Origin: an uncultured Shewanella sp.
Lineage (GTDB): Bacteria > Pseudomonadota > Gammaproteobacteria > Enterobacterales > Shewanellaceae
NCBI GenBank assembly: GCA_947503555.1
Contig: CANNEE010000001.1
Coordinates: 124,001-188,000, forward strand
Length of the DNA: 64,000 nt
Direction of reading: 5' to 3'
Made by a program: the position numbers and the translations under genes. Below, piece after piece: positions 8,401 through 18,825 of this stretch. The notes under the pieces are model-generated. The model did not search any database. It saw only the letters and a list, made by a program, of their open reading frames with translations, and was not told where the DNA came from. Numbering within the stretch: position 1 is the stretch's first letter; every line of letters starts with the position of its first letter.

Positions 8401-9618
8401 CTACCTGAGGTAATCAAACAAGCTTGTAGAGTTCACTCGGCTAAATGTTTGAGAAACTGCATTCAACGCGAGTTGCTGTTTTTCAAATTCAGTGATTGCC
8501 GATGCATAATCCAAATCTTCTAACAATGACAGTGCCGAATTATTGACAAGTTTCTCTTCTTGATGGTTCGACTTGTAACGCTCAATACTCTTTAAGCTGA
8601 TACCTGTCTCACCTCTAACACTGCCAAGATGATTTGTTTCACTCTTAGTTTTATCCAATAACTGTGCCAACTCTGACTGACCTTGTGGAGTTGTCATTTT
8701 ATCGGGGTCTTCTAGTAAGGCGATTGCTTGATTAAAAGAGTCGAAAATACTGGTTTGGGTTTCAGGAGCCATGGTAAAAGAGTCGCCAGCAGCAGGCGTC
8801 CCAACGATCTTTGTCTCAATCCCATTGAAGGTTACTGGAGTTGCAGACTCAAAATTTGCCACTGTTGTTAAAACTGTTCCTGCAGAATCCTGCACCTCTA
8901 ATTGCACGCCACCGGCACCATTATCAGTAAAGTTAAATGTATAATTTTCTGGCGCTACAACCGTATGAGCGCCGGGATTTGTGATGCTTGCACTCTTTAA
9001 TTGAAATTCACCGCTTTGCCCTGCCAAATAATTGGCACTGAAATCTCCTATGGCATTGGGAGCATTCATAAAGGCATGATCTCCTGGCACATTAGTGTTT
9101 ACAGTAACTCCAGAGGCAATACCTGAAGTTCTGACTCCTGAGTCACCGCTATAGATCATCTTGCCACTATTGTCGAAACTGAATGGTTGCGTATCTGTTT
9201 TATAACCAGCAAACAGATAATTGCCGTTTTCATCTTGTGAGTTGGCAATAGATTGCAGCTCTTCTAATGAAACTTTTAGCTCATCGGCAATAGTTTGCCG
9301 ATCGGCTGCCGATAGAGCACCACTGTTGGCACGTAATAGTTGATCCCGCATTGACATCACTAAATTTTCTGCACTACCTAACTTTGACTCAGTCACAGCC
9401 AAGCGATTATTTGCATAATCAATATTCTTGATATATTGATCAGCAAGTGCATTCTTTTGATTTAGATTATCAATTCCAAGTGCGGCAACAGGATCGTCGC
9501 CCGACGTCTCAACTCTTTTGCCACTAGAAATTTTCTGAGTAGCAGCATTGACAGCCGATTGCTTATTTAAAATATTGTTCGTATTTTGAGTGAACATCTG
9601 TGCGGTAGAAATTCTCAT
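8401..9618 (-). CDS. flgL: FlgL, hook-filament junction protein (HAP3)
   Basis: A 405-residue flagellin-like junction protein with the N-terminal MRISTAQMFTQNTNNIL and the C-terminal helical segment ALSLLEDLDYASAITEFEKQ. The ATG at 9618 is preferred over a GTG one codon earlier, because AGGAG lies 8 bases ahead of it. FlgL joins the FlgK ring at the hook end to the filament. It is the last gene of the flgF-L run. Family members are often near 300-400 residues; the central part here is enlarged. Confidence 0.95.
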   Translation of the reverse strand: MRISTAQMFTQNTNNILNKQSAVNAATQKISSGKRVETSGDDPVAALGIDNLNQKNALADQYIKNIDYANNRLAVTESKLGSAENLVMSMRDQLLRANSGALSAADRQTIADELKVSLEELQSIANSQDENGNYLFAGYKTDTQPFSFDNSGKMIYSGDSGVRTSGIASGVTVNTNVPGDHAFMNAPNAIGDFSANYLAGQSGEFQLKSASITNPGAHTVVAPENYTFNFTDNGAGGVQLEVQDSAGTVLTTVANFESATPVTFNGIETKIVGTPAAGDSFTMAPETQTSIFDSFNQAIALLEDPDKMTTPQGQSELAQLLDKTKSETNHLGSVRGETGISLKSIERYKSNHQEEKLVNNSALSLLEDLDYASAITEFEKQQLALNAVSQTFSRVNSTSLFDYLR

Positions 9619-9628
9619 CACTTAGCTC

Positions 9629-11566
9629 CTATCGCGTAGAGTTAAATAAAGTTTCAAAAATCTGGGTGGCTGTCGTCATAATGCGAGCCGACGCTTGATA
9701 GGACTGTTGAAAACGCATCAAGTTAGCCGCTTCTTCATCCAGGTTGACACCGGATGTAGACTGATCACGTTCATAGGCTTGGCTATAGATGGTTTGTGCA
9801 GAGTCCGCTCTAACCTTAGCCGCTTTAGTACTACTACCAATATCTTGCTTAGTCGTCTCAAACACGTCGTTCAGAGTGGCACTGCCGCCGTCCATATTTT
9901 TGGTTTCGCTTAACTTAGTCATTGCCGCGACATTAGTGTTGTCCCCTTTAGCAAAAGAGAGATCAAAGGTAAAACTATCTGCTGTAGCAGCGGCACTTGA
10001 GTCAATTTCAAAAGTAAAACCATTAGACGTAACTGTTTTCGGATTTCCCGCAGGTAGTGCAGCCCCGGCAGTAATAGTCGTTCCTGAAGCATCGATAACA
10101 TCATAGGTATTTGCCGTCGTATTCAATACAAAGGTCAGCTCACTTCCTTCTACCGGAAAATTAGTCGCACTTCGATTGTCTATACTGGTTACTGTAACGC
10201 TTGTATTCCCAGAGTTACCGGCGGCAGGAGTCACGCTCGGGCCTGAAGCTGCGGCTAAGCCTCTAGGATCAGTCATAGTGACTTTCAAACCAGATGCCGC
10301 TCCAGAGGTAGGATTAATCTCAAACCTATCACCATTGGCAAAAGTACCTGAATCAATATTAATGGTGAAACCATCCGCACCCTGTAACTGGCTGCCATTT
10401 AGAGTTAACGCAGTCGTATTACCTGTTTGGCTATCAATCAAGTCATAAGAAGCCGGCGCCCCGGCTGTATATCTAAGCTCATATGCACTGCCAGTTAGCT
10501 TGCCGGCATCATCAATATTGACGCTTAAACTTGCCGTACCAGCATTGGCAGAGTGAGCCCCTACACGAGTGGCAGTCAAAGATGGGTCATTAATATCAAC
10601 AAAGATGTTTTTCCCTATCTTGCCATCGAGATCAAAACCGTCAGCCTGCGCTTTATTAAAAGTATCGGCTATGCCTAATGCGAGTTGACCAAGCTCATTC
10701 GTTGCTTTAGCTAAGTCGTTATCTCTAAATTTAAATAAGGCGCCTAACTCTCCCCCCATATTCGCACCATCGATGGTTTGAGTTGTATTGTTAATAGTTG
10801 TAGTTAAGCTGGTTGTTAATGGATTAGGATCTCCTGGCTTAGTCCCTACCTGCATGGCAATTTCATTTGACACTAGGATAGTAGAACCACCGATCATCAC
10901 ACTCTTGGCACCACGGCCAAGATCTGTGGTATTGACTTGGGTGTATTTACTTAACTCTTGCAATAGCGAGTCTTGCTTATCGAGCAATTGAAGATCGTTA
11001 CCATCACCCTTAGCAATTTCTAAGTTTAATGCAGCCAGCTCGGTGCTAATTTCGTTGATTCTGTCGGTGATCCCTGCAATCTGCTCATTAGTTTGCTTCA
11101 AGCTTGAATCAAGCTGGGTTTGCATACGATTAATACTGGTGGCAAGTTGCTCCGCACTCACTAACGTCGACTGACGAACACCAATATCATCGGGTAAATC
11201 ACTAAGACTGTTAAGGCTCCCATAAAAGTCAGTTAATCCTTGGGGCACAATTTTGCCGATATTAGAATAAAGGCTATCGAGTTCATTTAGCTTAGCTTGT
11301 GTGGTTTGAGCTTCACTCAAGTTTGATTGACCAATCTGCAGCTCTCTTACCGCATATTGGTTATAAATTCTTTTGACATCATTAACATAACTACCAGCAC
11401 CAAAATAAGTATCACCCAATTTTTGTGATTGATAGGTCACCTGAGTAGCAACCTGCCTGTGATAGCCTTCAGTATTGGCATTAGCAATATTATTACTGGT
11501 CACAGCCAATTGAGATTGTGAAGTCATGACCCCAGATGTTGCAATATTTAACAGATCTAAGCCCAT
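9629..11566 (-). CDS. flgK: FlgK, hook-filament junction protein (HAP1)
   Basis: A 645-residue HAP1 with the rod/hook signature at the N-terminus (NIATSGVMTSQSQLAVTSNN then IANANTEGYHR) and the paired C-terminal helix (SGVNLDEEAANLMRFQQSYQ). The start is ATG 11566: AGGAG is 6 bases before it, whereas the longer frame would use an upstream TTG. The E. coli protein is near 547 residues; the extra length is in the variable middle, which is rich in Thr, Ala and Gly like the local flagellins. It follows flgJ and precedes flgL by a few bases, in one operon. Confidence 0.95.
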   Translation of the reverse strand: MGLDLLNIATSGVMTSQSQLAVTSNNIANANTEGYHRQVATQVTYQSQKLGDTYFGAGSYVNDVKRIYNQYAVRELQIGQSNLSEAQTTQAKLNELDSLYSNIGKIVPQGLTDFYGSLNSLSDLPDDIGVRQSTLVSAEQLATSINRMQTQLDSSLKQTNEQIAGITDRINEISTELAALNLEIAKGDGNDLQLLDKQDSLLQELSKYTQVNTTDLGRGAKSVMIGGSTILVSNEIAMQVGTKPGDPNPLTTSLTTTINNTTQTIDGANMGGELGALFKFRDNDLAKATNELGQLALGIADTFNKAQADGFDLDGKIGKNIFVDINDPSLTATRVGAHSANAGTASLSVNIDDAGKLTGSAYELRYTAGAPASYDLIDSQTGNTTALTLNGSQLQGADGFTINIDSGTFANGDRFEINPTSGAASGLKVTMTDPRGLAAASGPSVTPAAGNSGNTSVTVTSIDNRSATNFPVEGSELTFVLNTTANTYDVIDASGTTITAGAALPAGNPKTVTSNGFTFEIDSSAAATADSFTFDLSFAKGDNTNVAAMTKLSETKNMDGGSATLNDVFETTKQDIGSSTKAAKVRADSAQTIYSQAYERDQSTSGVNLDEEAANLMRFQQSYQASARIMTTATQIFETLFNSTR

Positions 11567-11612
11567 AACCAACTCCTAATAGCGATAGCCAAGCTTCTAG
11601 AATTCATTTTCA

Positions 11613-12620
11613 TTACAACTCACTCCCCTTGGCCATTTGCTTTACCTCTTGGGTGATACTTTTCATCACTTTGATCACTTTACTTGCATATTGAGGATCC
11701 GTGGCATAACCCGCATCCTGCAAGGCCTGAATAAACTCAGCAGGCTTAGCTGCGACCGCTTTTGCTTGCTGGTACCTTTGTCCATTAGAGATAAAGTCAA
11801 CGAAGTCGTTAAAACTCTGCTCAATGCTGTCATACACTCTAAAATCTGCTTGTTGTTTCACAGCGCTACCCTGTTCATACTCCAGAGTACTCACTTGCGC
11901 CTTTTCACCCTGCCAGCGTTTATCCGCTTTAATATTAAATAAGTTGTGACTTCTTTGGCCGTCAGCACTTTTAATCATCTTCTGCCCCCAACCTGTTTCC
12001 AACGCTGATTGGGCAATCAATACTTCAGGCTCTGTGCCTAAGGCCTCGGCCGCTTTCTTAGCATGGGGATAAAGCTGAGTGACAAAATCACTTGGGCTGG
12101 AAAAACCAACATCAGATGCGGCTTTAATGTGGGCACTAGGCAAGCTCTTGCCGCTTAGTACTGAATCTAACTCAGCATTGATTGCCCCAGCCTCTCCGCC
12201 ACCAGCTTTCATTACTTGGGTATCAAGCTGAGCTGCTGTTATAGGATTAGCATTTAGCTGGCCAGAGCTCAGTTTTTGCCCTTGTAGTACAGAAGCGGGA
12301 GTAATAGCACTGGTTTCAGGAGAAAGCTGCTGCACCATAAGATCAGCTAACCCAAGAATGCCTTTAGTTGAAAGATCAACAGACATCTGCTGATCCCTCA
12401 TCTGTTCATAAAACTTGGTATATTGGCTGTTCATCGGGCTATCTGACTCAAATATGGCGTTAGCATCACGCATACTCTTCATCAGCATCTGAACAAAGAT
12501 GCCCTCAAACTGCTGCGCTACTTCTTTTAGCGCTGCTTTCTCATCCTTATGAGCTCGGGAGCGAAGTGAATCTAGTCCCCCGAGATCTAAGAATTGAGAT
12601 GCGTTTGAAAGCTTTTCCAT
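11613..12620 (-). CDS. flgJ: FlgJ, rod cap and peptidoglycan hydrolase
   Basis: A 335-residue bifunctional protein. Residues about 20-110 are the rod-cap domain (EVAQQFEGIFVQMLMKSMRDA). Residues about 180-325 are a glucosaminidase-type hydrolase domain (VLIAQSALETGWGQKMI, with the catalytic glutamate in ALETGWG, and later HNLFNIKAD). In the periplasm it caps the growing rod and opens the cell wall for it. It lies between flgI and flgK. Confidence 0.95.
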   Translation of the reverse strand: MEKLSNASQFLDLGGLDSLRSRAHKDEKAALKEVAQQFEGIFVQMLMKSMRDANAIFESDSPMNSQYTKFYEQMRDQQMSVDLSTKGILGLADLMVQQLSPETSAITPASVLQGQKLSSGQLNANPITAAQLDTQVMKAGGGEAGAINAELDSVLSGKSLPSAHIKAASDVGFSSPSDFVTQLYPHAKKAAEALGTEPEVLIAQSALETGWGQKMIKSADGQRSHNLFNIKADKRWQGEKAQVSTLEYEQGSAVKQQADFRVYDSIEQSFNDFVDFISNGQRYQQAKAVAAKPAEFIQALQDAGYATDPQYASKVIKVMKSITQEVKQMAKGSEL

Positions 12621-12637
12621 AATAAAACCGACAAAAT

Positions 12638-13729
12638 TTAGATGATGATAAGCTCACCATGCAAAGCTCCTGCCATTTTTAACGCTTCGAGAATTGCTAA
12701 CACATCAGAGGGAGCAGCCCCCACTAAATTCACCGCTCTAACCAGTTCATCTAAGGTTGTGCCTGGGTCAAACATAAACATGCGGCTATTGTCCTGTGCC
12801 ACATCTATAGTGCTTTCATTGGTGACCACAGCTTGCCCAGCCGCAAGAGGATTGGGTTGAGAAACCTTTGACGCTTCGGCGATCGTTACTGTTAAGCCAC
12901 CATGGGTGACTGCAGCAGGCAGCAACTGAACGTTTTGGCCGACAACAATAGTACCGGTTCGAGAATTAACAATGACTTTGGCTGATTCATTGGCAGTTTC
13001 AACTTGCACGTTTTCTAAGGTTGCTAAAAAAGACACTCGTTGAGAAGCATCCCTAGGCGCACTCACTTGAATCGATGACGCATCTAAGGCTCTTGCCATA
13101 CCTGGGCCTAAAAGGTCATTAATTGAATCTGCCATATTTTTGGCGGTAGAAAAGTCAGGGCGATGTAGATTAAACGTAAGGTGGTCGCCAGTGGCAAACG
13201 GTGACGCAACACTGCGCTCAACAATTGCACCATTAGGTATACGACCAACGGTTGGAGTGTTTTGAATCACCTTAGATCCATCTAAACCTTCAGCACTAAA
13301 GCCGCTCACAACCAAGCTTCCTTGCGCTATCGCATAGACATTGCCATCGACCCCTTTTAGAAAGGTTTGAAGCAGCGTGCCACCACGCAGACTCTTGGCT
13401 TCACCAATACTGGAGACCGTAACATCCAGGTTTTGCCCTGGTTTAATGAAAGCGGGCATATCGGCATGAACTGCAACCACGGCAACATTTTTAGTTTTTG
13501 GACGCAAGCTATCGGGTAGGTTGATACCAAAGTTCTTAAGCATCGTCTTGAAGGTTTGCTCTGTATAGCGTGTCTTCTCGCCTGTGCCAGGCAAGCCAAC
13601 CACCATGCCATAACCAATAAGTTGGTTACTTCTGACCCCCTCTACATTGGCGATATCTTTAATTCGCTGCCCATAGGAAGAAGCACTAAGAAGGAGCAAG
13701 GCAATCGCTAAAATGGATTTAATCTTCAT
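12638..13729 (-). CDS. flgI: FlgI, flagellar P-ring protein
   Basis: About 363 residues, with a cleavable signal peptide ([20 protein letters not shown]). The P-ring signature follows at once: [20 protein letters not shown]. The C-terminus [22 protein letters not shown] is typical. Two adjacent ATG codons (13732 and 13729) are possible; the second has the better 6-base spacing from AGGAG. FlgI forms the bushing ring in the peptidoglycan layer, beside the L-ring protein encoded just upstream. Confidence 0.96.
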   Translation of the reverse strand: MKIKSILAIALLLLSASSYGQRIKDIANVEGVRSNQLIGYGMVVGLPGTGEKTRYTEQTFKTMLKNFGINLPDSLRPKTKNVAVVAVHADMPAFIKPGQNLDVTVSSIGEAKSLRGGTLLQTFLKGVDGNVYAIAQGSLVVSGFSAEGLDGSKVIQNTPTVGRIPNGAIVERSVASPFATGDHLTFNLHRPDFSTAKNMADSINDLLGPGMARALDASSIQVSAPRDASQRVSFLATLENVQVETANESAKVIVNSRTGTIVVGQNVQLLPAAVTHGGLTVTIAEASKVSQPNPLAAGQAVVTNESTIDVAQDNSRMFMFDPGTTLDELVRAVNLVGAAPSDVLAILEALKMAGALHGELIII

Positions 13730-13739
13730 CATAAACTCC

Positions 13740-14414
13740 TTAGAAAGGCCACCAATCGCTTAGGAAGAATCGGCCTAGCCATCCAACCTTTTGTGCATCA
13801 GCAAAGGTACCCGAGCCACTATACTGAATACGAGCATTGGCGATACGGTGGGAAGCGACTGTATTATCAGGACTAATATCTTGTGCTCTTACGATGCCAG
13901 TAACGCGAATAAACTCATCACCATTATTAATAGTGATCCACTTTTCACCCCTAACAACTAAGTTACCGTTACTCAATACCTTCATCACGTTGGCAGAAAT
14001 CTTACCCGTCAAGCTATTACTCTGATCAGCATCTGACTCACGCTTAGTATTCATGTCATCTTTGTAGCTCATATCTAAGGTTTGGCCATTGACGGTAATC
14101 GAATTGCCACCAGCAGTGATCGGGCTTAACGAAGCATTCGAGCCTTTCTTGATTTCATTTGCCGCACTCTTCTTCGCCGAAGTCGACTCTTCCAGCATGA
14201 TGGTAATGATGTCGCCCGCCCTATGAGCCCTGATATCAGAATATAGACTGGCAGCCTGAGATGCTTGATACATAGAGCCCGTCTGTTCAACCTTAGTTGC
14301 AGGCGCTTCTGGATACACTGGCGCATAATAGGGATCATCGGGGATCGGCTTATGCTGAGTAGAACTACATGCTGACAAAGCTAGCAATGCAATTACCGGA
14401 AATAGCTTAGTCAT
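13740..14414 (-). CDS. flgH: FlgH, flagellar L-ring lipoprotein
   Basis: A 224-residue outer-membrane lipoprotein with a lipobox (LLALSAC, cysteine at residue 16). The FlgH core [20 protein letters not shown] sits near residues 58-77 and the C-terminal [13 protein letters not shown] is characteristic. It forms the ring at the outer membrane. It is 10 bases from flgG and 7 from flgI, in one operon. Confidence 0.96.
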   Translation of the reverse strand: MTKLFPVIALLALSACSSTQHKPIPDDPYYAPVYPEAPATKVEQTGSMYQASQAASLYSDIRAHRAGDIITIMLEESTSAKKSAANEIKKGSNASLSPITAGGNSITVNGQTLDMSYKDDMNTKRESDADQSNSLTGKISANVMKVLSNGNLVVRGEKWITINNGDEFIRVTGIVRAQDISPDNTVASHRIANARIQYSGSGTFADAQKVGWLGRFFLSDWWPF

Positions 14415-14424
14415 AATCCACCTC

Positions 14425-15213
14425 TTACAGATTTTGGTTCACGTAAGACAGCATCTGATCGACAGCCGAGATTACCTTAGAGTTCATCTCATATACTCGC
14501 TGGCCTTCAATAAGGTTGACCAGTTCCTCTGTCACATTCACATTTGAAGTCTCAAGCGCACCTTGTCGAATCGATCCCATTCCATCTAAAGACGCAGTGC
14601 CTTGAATAGGAGTACCACTCGAACCTGTTTCCAAGAACAGATTTTGTCCCATAGGGTCAAGTCCTGATGGATTGATGAAATCTGTCATACTGAGCTGTCC
14701 TACAACTTGTGCCGCCGCAGTACCTGGCGTTTTTACCGATACTTCACCTTCAGCAGAAACCGTAATACTGGTCGCATTAGTCGGAATAGTGATTGCAGGT
14801 TGAACCACGTAGCCAGAACCCGGAGTCACTAACTGGCCCGTATCATCTAATGAAAACTTACCGTTACGAGTATAGGCTGCTGTACCGTCTGGTAGCTGAA
14901 CTTCAAAAAAGCCGGGGCCTTCTATCATTAGATCTAACGAGTTATCTGTCGTTAGCATGTTTCCTTGGGAAAACTGCTTCTGTGTAGCAACAACCTTTGT
15001 CCCCGCACCTATGTTTAAGCCATTGGGTAATTTAGTATTTGATGCACTGACACCACCAGCCTGATTAACCGTTTGATAAAGTAGATCTTCAAAAACAGCT
15101 CGACTCTTCTTGTAACCAACTGTGCTCGCATTGGCAACGTTGTTAGAAATAACCGAGATATTTGTTTGCTGGGCATCTAAGCCAGTCTTACTAATCCATA
15201 ACGCCGGATGCAT
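14425..15213 (-). CDS. flgG: FlgG, distal rod protein
   Basis: A 262-residue protein of normal length for FlgG. It starts [20 protein letters not shown] with the rod motif [16 protein letters not shown], and ends with the paired helix [23 protein letters not shown] (in part). It builds the distal rod crossing the P and L rings. It follows flgF by 10 bases. Confidence 0.96.
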   Translation of the reverse strand: MHPALWISKTGLDAQQTNISVISNNVANASTVGYKKSRAVFEDLLYQTVNQAGGVSASNTKLPNGLNIGAGTKVVATQKQFSQGNMLTTDNSLDLMIEGPGFFEVQLPDGTAAYTRNGKFSLDDTGQLVTPGSGYVVQPAITIPTNATSITVSAEGEVSVKTPGTAAAQVVGQLSMTDFINPSGLDPMGQNLFLETGSSGTPIQGTASLDGMGSIRQGALETSNVNVTEELVNLIEGQRVYEMNSKVISAVDQMLSYVNQNL

Positions 15214-15223
15214 AATTTATCTC

Positions 15224-15967
15224 CTAACCAATGCGCATAAGTGAGGCAGAAGACTTATCATTCTCTTCTGCGGTTTTCATCATTTTTACTTGAAGCTCAA
15301 ATTGACGTTGAATGTCAATCAAAGCCACCATTTCGCCAACAGCATTGACATTACTGCCTTCAACAGCCCCACTTTCAACAGTAACGTTGGGATCTAAAGG
15401 AGCATTTAATCCTGACATCTGCCTGAATAGTCCATCGGCACCCCGCATAAGGTTTTCATTGCCAGGGTTAACAAGTTTGACTCGGCCAACAACCTCAACA
15501 ACCTCGGCAGTCGCGCCCTGAGGGCGAATACTGATAGTGCCATCTTGAGCGACAGCCACTTGTTGGATAGGTAAGGGCAATACTATGGGGCCATTGTCAC
15601 CCATCACAGGATTGCCTTTGCTATTTGTTAGCAAACCCGTTGAGTCAAAAGAGAGGCTACCTGTACGGGTATAAGCTTCACCACCGTCAGCGGCTTGAAC
15701 AGCAATCCAACCTTCGCCTTTGACTGCAATATCAAGATCACGTCCAGTGGTTTTAATTGGGCCGCTTTTAAAATTAGCCGATGGTGATTCTGTCATCGCA
15801 AAAACACGCGTAGGAAGACCTTCACCAAATGCCTGCATCGATCTTGCCTGAGCCATATCCGACTTAAATCCATCGGTATTTGCGTTCGCCAAATTATTGG
15901 CTCGAACCGCTAAGGCATTCATATTCTGTTTCGCGCCACTCATGGCGACATAGAGTAGTTTGTCCAC
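15224..15967 (-). CDS. flgF: FlgF, proximal rod protein
   Basis: About 248 residues, with a rod-protein N-terminus (VDKLLYVAMSGAKQNMNALA, then NNLANANTDGFKSD) and C-terminal helix GSNVNAVGEMVALIDIQRQF. Start choice: the longest frame begins at a TTG (15982). A GGAG motif lies 3 bases before an ATG at 15970 and 6 bases before a GTG at 15967. The GTG gives the family-typical (M)DKLLY start and better spacing. It is the first gene of flgFGHIJKL, with a sigma-54 promoter about 40 bases upstream. Confidence 0.94.
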   Translation of the reverse strand: MDKLLYVAMSGAKQNMNALAVRANNLANANTDGFKSDMAQARSMQAFGEGLPTRVFAMTESPSANFKSGPIKTTGRDLDIAVKGEGWIAVQAADGGEAYTRTGSLSFDSTGLLTNSKGNPVMGDNGPIVLPLPIQQVAVAQDGTISIRPQGATAEVVEVVGRVKLVNPGNENLMRGADGLFRQMSGLNAPLDPNVTVESGAVEGSNVNAVGEMVALIDIQRQFELQVKMMKTAEENDKSSASLMRIG

Positions 15968-16005
15968 CATTTGCTCCGTCAAACTTTCTGTCTAACAAGA
16001 TACAA

Positions 16006-16021
16006 AGCAAGCAGTGTGCCA
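16006..16021 (-). promoter_or_regulatory. Sigma-54 promoter of flgFGHIJKL
   Basis: On the minus strand TGGCAC-ACTGC-TTGCT matches the RpoN consensus, with GG and GC 10 bases apart. It lies about 39 bases before the flgF start and downstream of the flgE terminator, so flgF-L is an independent middle-class operon. Confidence 0.9.
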
Positions 16022-16093
16022 ACAAAACAGATGGGTAGGCTAAATAAACATCAAAGGAATAGAGAAAGCTAGTACGTTAGGGGGAAATGAGCG

Positions 16094-16127
16094 GAAAGGT
16101 GTTGCCGCTATCGGCAACACCTTTTTA
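16094..16127 (-). terminator. Terminator between flgE and flgF
   Basis: AAAGGTGTTGCC pairs with GGCAACACCTTT around a short loop, a very stable stem directly after the flgE stop. The U-tract is modest on the minus strand (CCTTTCCGC) and better on the plus strand (CCTTTTTAAAA), so it could work on both strands. Confidence 0.82.
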
Positions 16128-16131
16128 AAAG

Positions 16132-17505
16132 TTATCGGATCTGAAGAATAGTCTGGTTCAGGGTATTGTTAATTTCCAAAGTTCTTGAGTTCGCTTGGAA
16201 GTTACGCTGAGCGGAAATCAAATCTACTAGCTCAGTAGTTAAATCCACGTTAGATTGCTCTAGCGCTGATGAGCGAATCGTACCAAAGGTACCAGTACTT
16301 GCTTCACCTGCCAAAGCCGGACCAGAGTCAAGGCTGGCCTTCCAAGAAGTATTACCCACCTGTGTCAAACCTTGATCATTACCAAATCTCGCTAAGGCAA
16401 CACGTGCTAACGCTACCGTTGAACCATTACTGTACTTAGCATTGACCAAACCATCTGAGCCAATTTCAACATTGGTCAAACGACCTACAGTAGTACCATT
16501 TTGGCTCAATTCAGTCGTCTCAAATGGTGATGAGTACTGAGTTGGGCTATTAAATGAGATAGTAATAGCTTGCGTCGCATCAGCACCTGGGCCTAATACA
16601 TCGGCACCTGCTCCACCTAAGGTTTCAGTGGTAATAGTTGCGGGGTTCGTTCCTGTATAGGCACCGGCGCTATTAAAGCTAATGACAGCCCCTTTCCAAC
16701 CACCGGCATTGACAGCATCTCGCGTACCAGCCTCTGGGACTCCATCGCCATTACTATCAAACTGATAGGTTCCAGCTGGGCCATTAACATCAACCTGCTT
16801 ACCATCCATAGCATAGAAGGCTATCCAGTTACTCTGACCAGAAAAAGATGCCTCATTTGGCTTAACGAAATAGGTGGTTAAAATGTGCGGCTCACCTAAA
16901 GAGTCATATACTGTTGTCGCTGTAGAGCGGTAATAGGTCTTATCATCAGTAGGGTCAAAAGTTGCCGGATCAGTTGCCCCCGCCTTCACATCCAAGTTCA
17001 TCTGAATCGAGGCCGAAGTTGTCATAGACGGACTACCTGCAGTATCAGGAATTTGAATCGCTCTAGTGGTATCCAAACTCACCGCATTAGAAGTACCAGT
17101 CTGACTATCTACAGGGAATGCACGCAAAAAGTTACCTGATGAGTCGACCATATAATTCTGGGAATCTAACTTAAAGGCACCAGCTCGAGTATATGAGAAG
17201 TCCTGGTCTGTTTGGCCAGCTCCCGGCGTAGTGACAAAGAAGCCGCCACCATTAATCGCCATATCAAGAGAGTTACTGGTAAATTGCAAACTCCCTTGAG
17301 AAAACTGCTGAGCAACCTGAGTAGTAGATACACCACCACCGACAGCTGTCTTACTGTTTGAGAAAATAGAGTTAGCGTAAACATCGGCAAACTCTGCACG
17401 GGACTCTTTAAAGCCAATAGTGTTAGCATTAGCAATGTTATTCGCCGTGGTATTCAAATCTTTCTGCGCAGCAGATATGCCACTCAATGCAATGTTAAAC
17501 GACAT
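16132..17505 (-). CDS. flgE: FlgE, flagellar hook protein
   Basis: A 457-residue hook protein. The N-terminus SFNIALSGISAAQKDLNTTA with NNIANANTIGFKESRAEF and the C-terminus SNVDLTTELVDLISAQRNFQ are the family marks. The middle carries the variable hook surface domain. It follows flgD and is closed by a strong hairpin; it forms the universal joint exported through the type III apparatus. Confidence 0.96.
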   Translation of the reverse strand: MSFNIALSGISAAQKDLNTTANNIANANTIGFKESRAEFADVYANSIFSNSKTAVGGGVSTTQVAQQFSQGSLQFTSNSLDMAINGGGFFVTTPGAGQTDQDFSYTRAGAFKLDSQNYMVDSSGNFLRAFPVDSQTGTSNAVSLDTTRAIQIPDTAGSPSMTTSASIQMNLDVKAGATDPATFDPTDDKTYYRSTATTVYDSLGEPHILTTYFVKPNEASFSGQSNWIAFYAMDGKQVDVNGPAGTYQFDSNGDGVPEAGTRDAVNAGGWKGAVISFNSAGAYTGTNPATITTETLGGAGADVLGPGADATQAITISFNSPTQYSSPFETTELSQNGTTVGRLTNVEIGSDGLVNAKYSNGSTVALARVALARFGNDQGLTQVGNTSWKASLDSGPALAGEASTGTFGTIRSSALEQSNVDLTTELVDLISAQRNFQANSRTLEINNTLNQTILQIR

Positions 17506-17581
17506 AATAAACCTCTACTTTAATCTAAATTCGTTCGCAGGAGAGATACTCTCTCCTATGTTAATCATGTGATATTGAGTA

Positions 17582-18382
17582 TTAGGTCTCAGCATCCACA
17601 GCGTTATTTTGGTTAGGAGTAACACTAGCTTCCGATACAGCCAACACGTCCGACATTTTGACGCCACCAACACCGCGTAAATTCAATATCGCGCCTGTTT
17701 GTGCTGTACCTAAAGAAACACTTTCAACATGGGCATAGGTTGAAACAGGTAATTCTTGAGACTTACCGTCAATCTTGCCGCTTGCCTTAATTGAGTAATT
17801 ACCATTTGCCACAGGTTGACCATCTTTATTTAGACCGTCCCAAGCAACTTCTATGTTACCGCCAGCACTACCGTCGACAGTAAAGCTCTTAATTAATTGG
17901 CCTTTATCATCTTCAATACGAACCGATATGCTATTTATCGCCTGTGGTGTGCTCACCACTCCCTGCAGATTGCGATTCTCAGCAGAAATATGACCTGTAT
18001 CCGAAGGAATAAGTACCTTACGTCCGACTAAGCCAGATGCTTGCAGCGCTTGAGATGAAGACATGCTCGCATTTAAGTTCTTAATTTCTGTGTTCAGGTT
18101 GTTAATGCCATCAACCGTAGAATAAGAAGCCATCTGATCAATCATCTTGTCGTTATCAACAGGCTTAAAGGGGTCTTGCATTGATAACTGCTGACCCAGC
18201 AAAGCAAAAAAGTCATCTTGAGTGAGAAACTGACTTTTCTCTTTAGGCTGTGTACTCTCATCAGGCAGTTTCAACGAATCAAGGAATGGGTTCCCAGTAG
18301 ACGAAGTCTGCTTAGCTGGAGAGGAACTGGAACTTGATTGAGCCGCGCTTGCAGCGCTATTTACTGTGTTAATAGTACTCAC
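17582..18382 (-). CDS. flgD: FlgD, hook cap protein
   Basis: A 266-residue hook-assembly scaffold. The conserved segment FFALLGQQLSMQDPFKPVDNDKMI lies near residues 60-83 (shown in part), and an FlgD Ig-like/Tudor region (IEVAWDGLNKDGQPVANGNY) near 165-185. The N-terminal 40 residues are serine-rich and probably disordered, as in other FlgD. It caps the growing hook. It is encoded between flgC and flgE. Confidence 0.95.
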   Translation of the reverse strand: MSTINTVNSAASAAQSSSSSSPAKQTSSTGNPFLDSLKLPDESTQPKEKSQFLTQDDFFALLGQQLSMQDPFKPVDNDKMIDQMASYSTVDGINNLNTEIKNLNASMSSSQALQASGLVGRKVLIPSDTGHISAENRNLQGVVSTPQAINSISVRIEDDKGQLIKSFTVDGSAGGNIEVAWDGLNKDGQPVANGNYSIKASGKIDGKSQELPVSTYAHVESVSLGTAQTGAILNLRGVGGVKMSDVLAVSEASVTPNQNNAVDAET

Positions 18383-18406
18383 AGCTTACCTCCTGAAAAA
18401 CTCATA

Positions 18407-18823
18407 TTACTTACCCATCCTTAGTGTTTGCGTCAGCATGGACTTAGCAGCCTCGGCAACCTGCACATTCATTTGATATGAACGAGTCGCAGAAATCATA
18501 TCTGCCATCTCCTCCATCACATTGACATTGGGCTTGTAGATAAAACCATCGGCATCGGCTAAGGGATGATCTGGTGCATATTCTTTCTCTAATGGCTTGT
18601 CACTTTCGACAATACCTTTGACTTCAACACCGACAGAATTCTTTTGTTCATGTTGAGCCTTTGCCATCTCTGCTTCAAAAACGGGATGTCTTGCTCTATA
18701 GGTTTGATCAACACTACTTGATACAGAGTCTGCGTTAGCAATATTACTGGCCGTAGTATTAAGCCTCACCGATTGTGCAGACATTCCAGAGCCAGCAACG
18801 TCAAAAATATTAAATAAACTCAT
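18407..18823 (-). CDS. flgC: FlgC, proximal rod protein
   Basis: 138 residues, the normal FlgC size. It begins MSLFNIFDVAGSGMSAQSVR with the rod motif ASNIANADSVS, contains YKPNVNVMEEMADMISATRS, and ends LTQTLRMGK. It is 2 bases from flgB. It forms part of the proximal rod. Confidence 0.96.
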   Translation of the reverse strand: MSLFNIFDVAGSGMSAQSVRLNTTASNIANADSVSSSVDQTYRARHPVFEAEMAKAQHEQKNSVGVEVKGIVESDKPLEKEYAPDHPLADADGFIYKPNVNVMEEMADMISATRSYQMNVQVAEAAKSMLTQTLRMGK

Positions 18824-18825
18824 GC

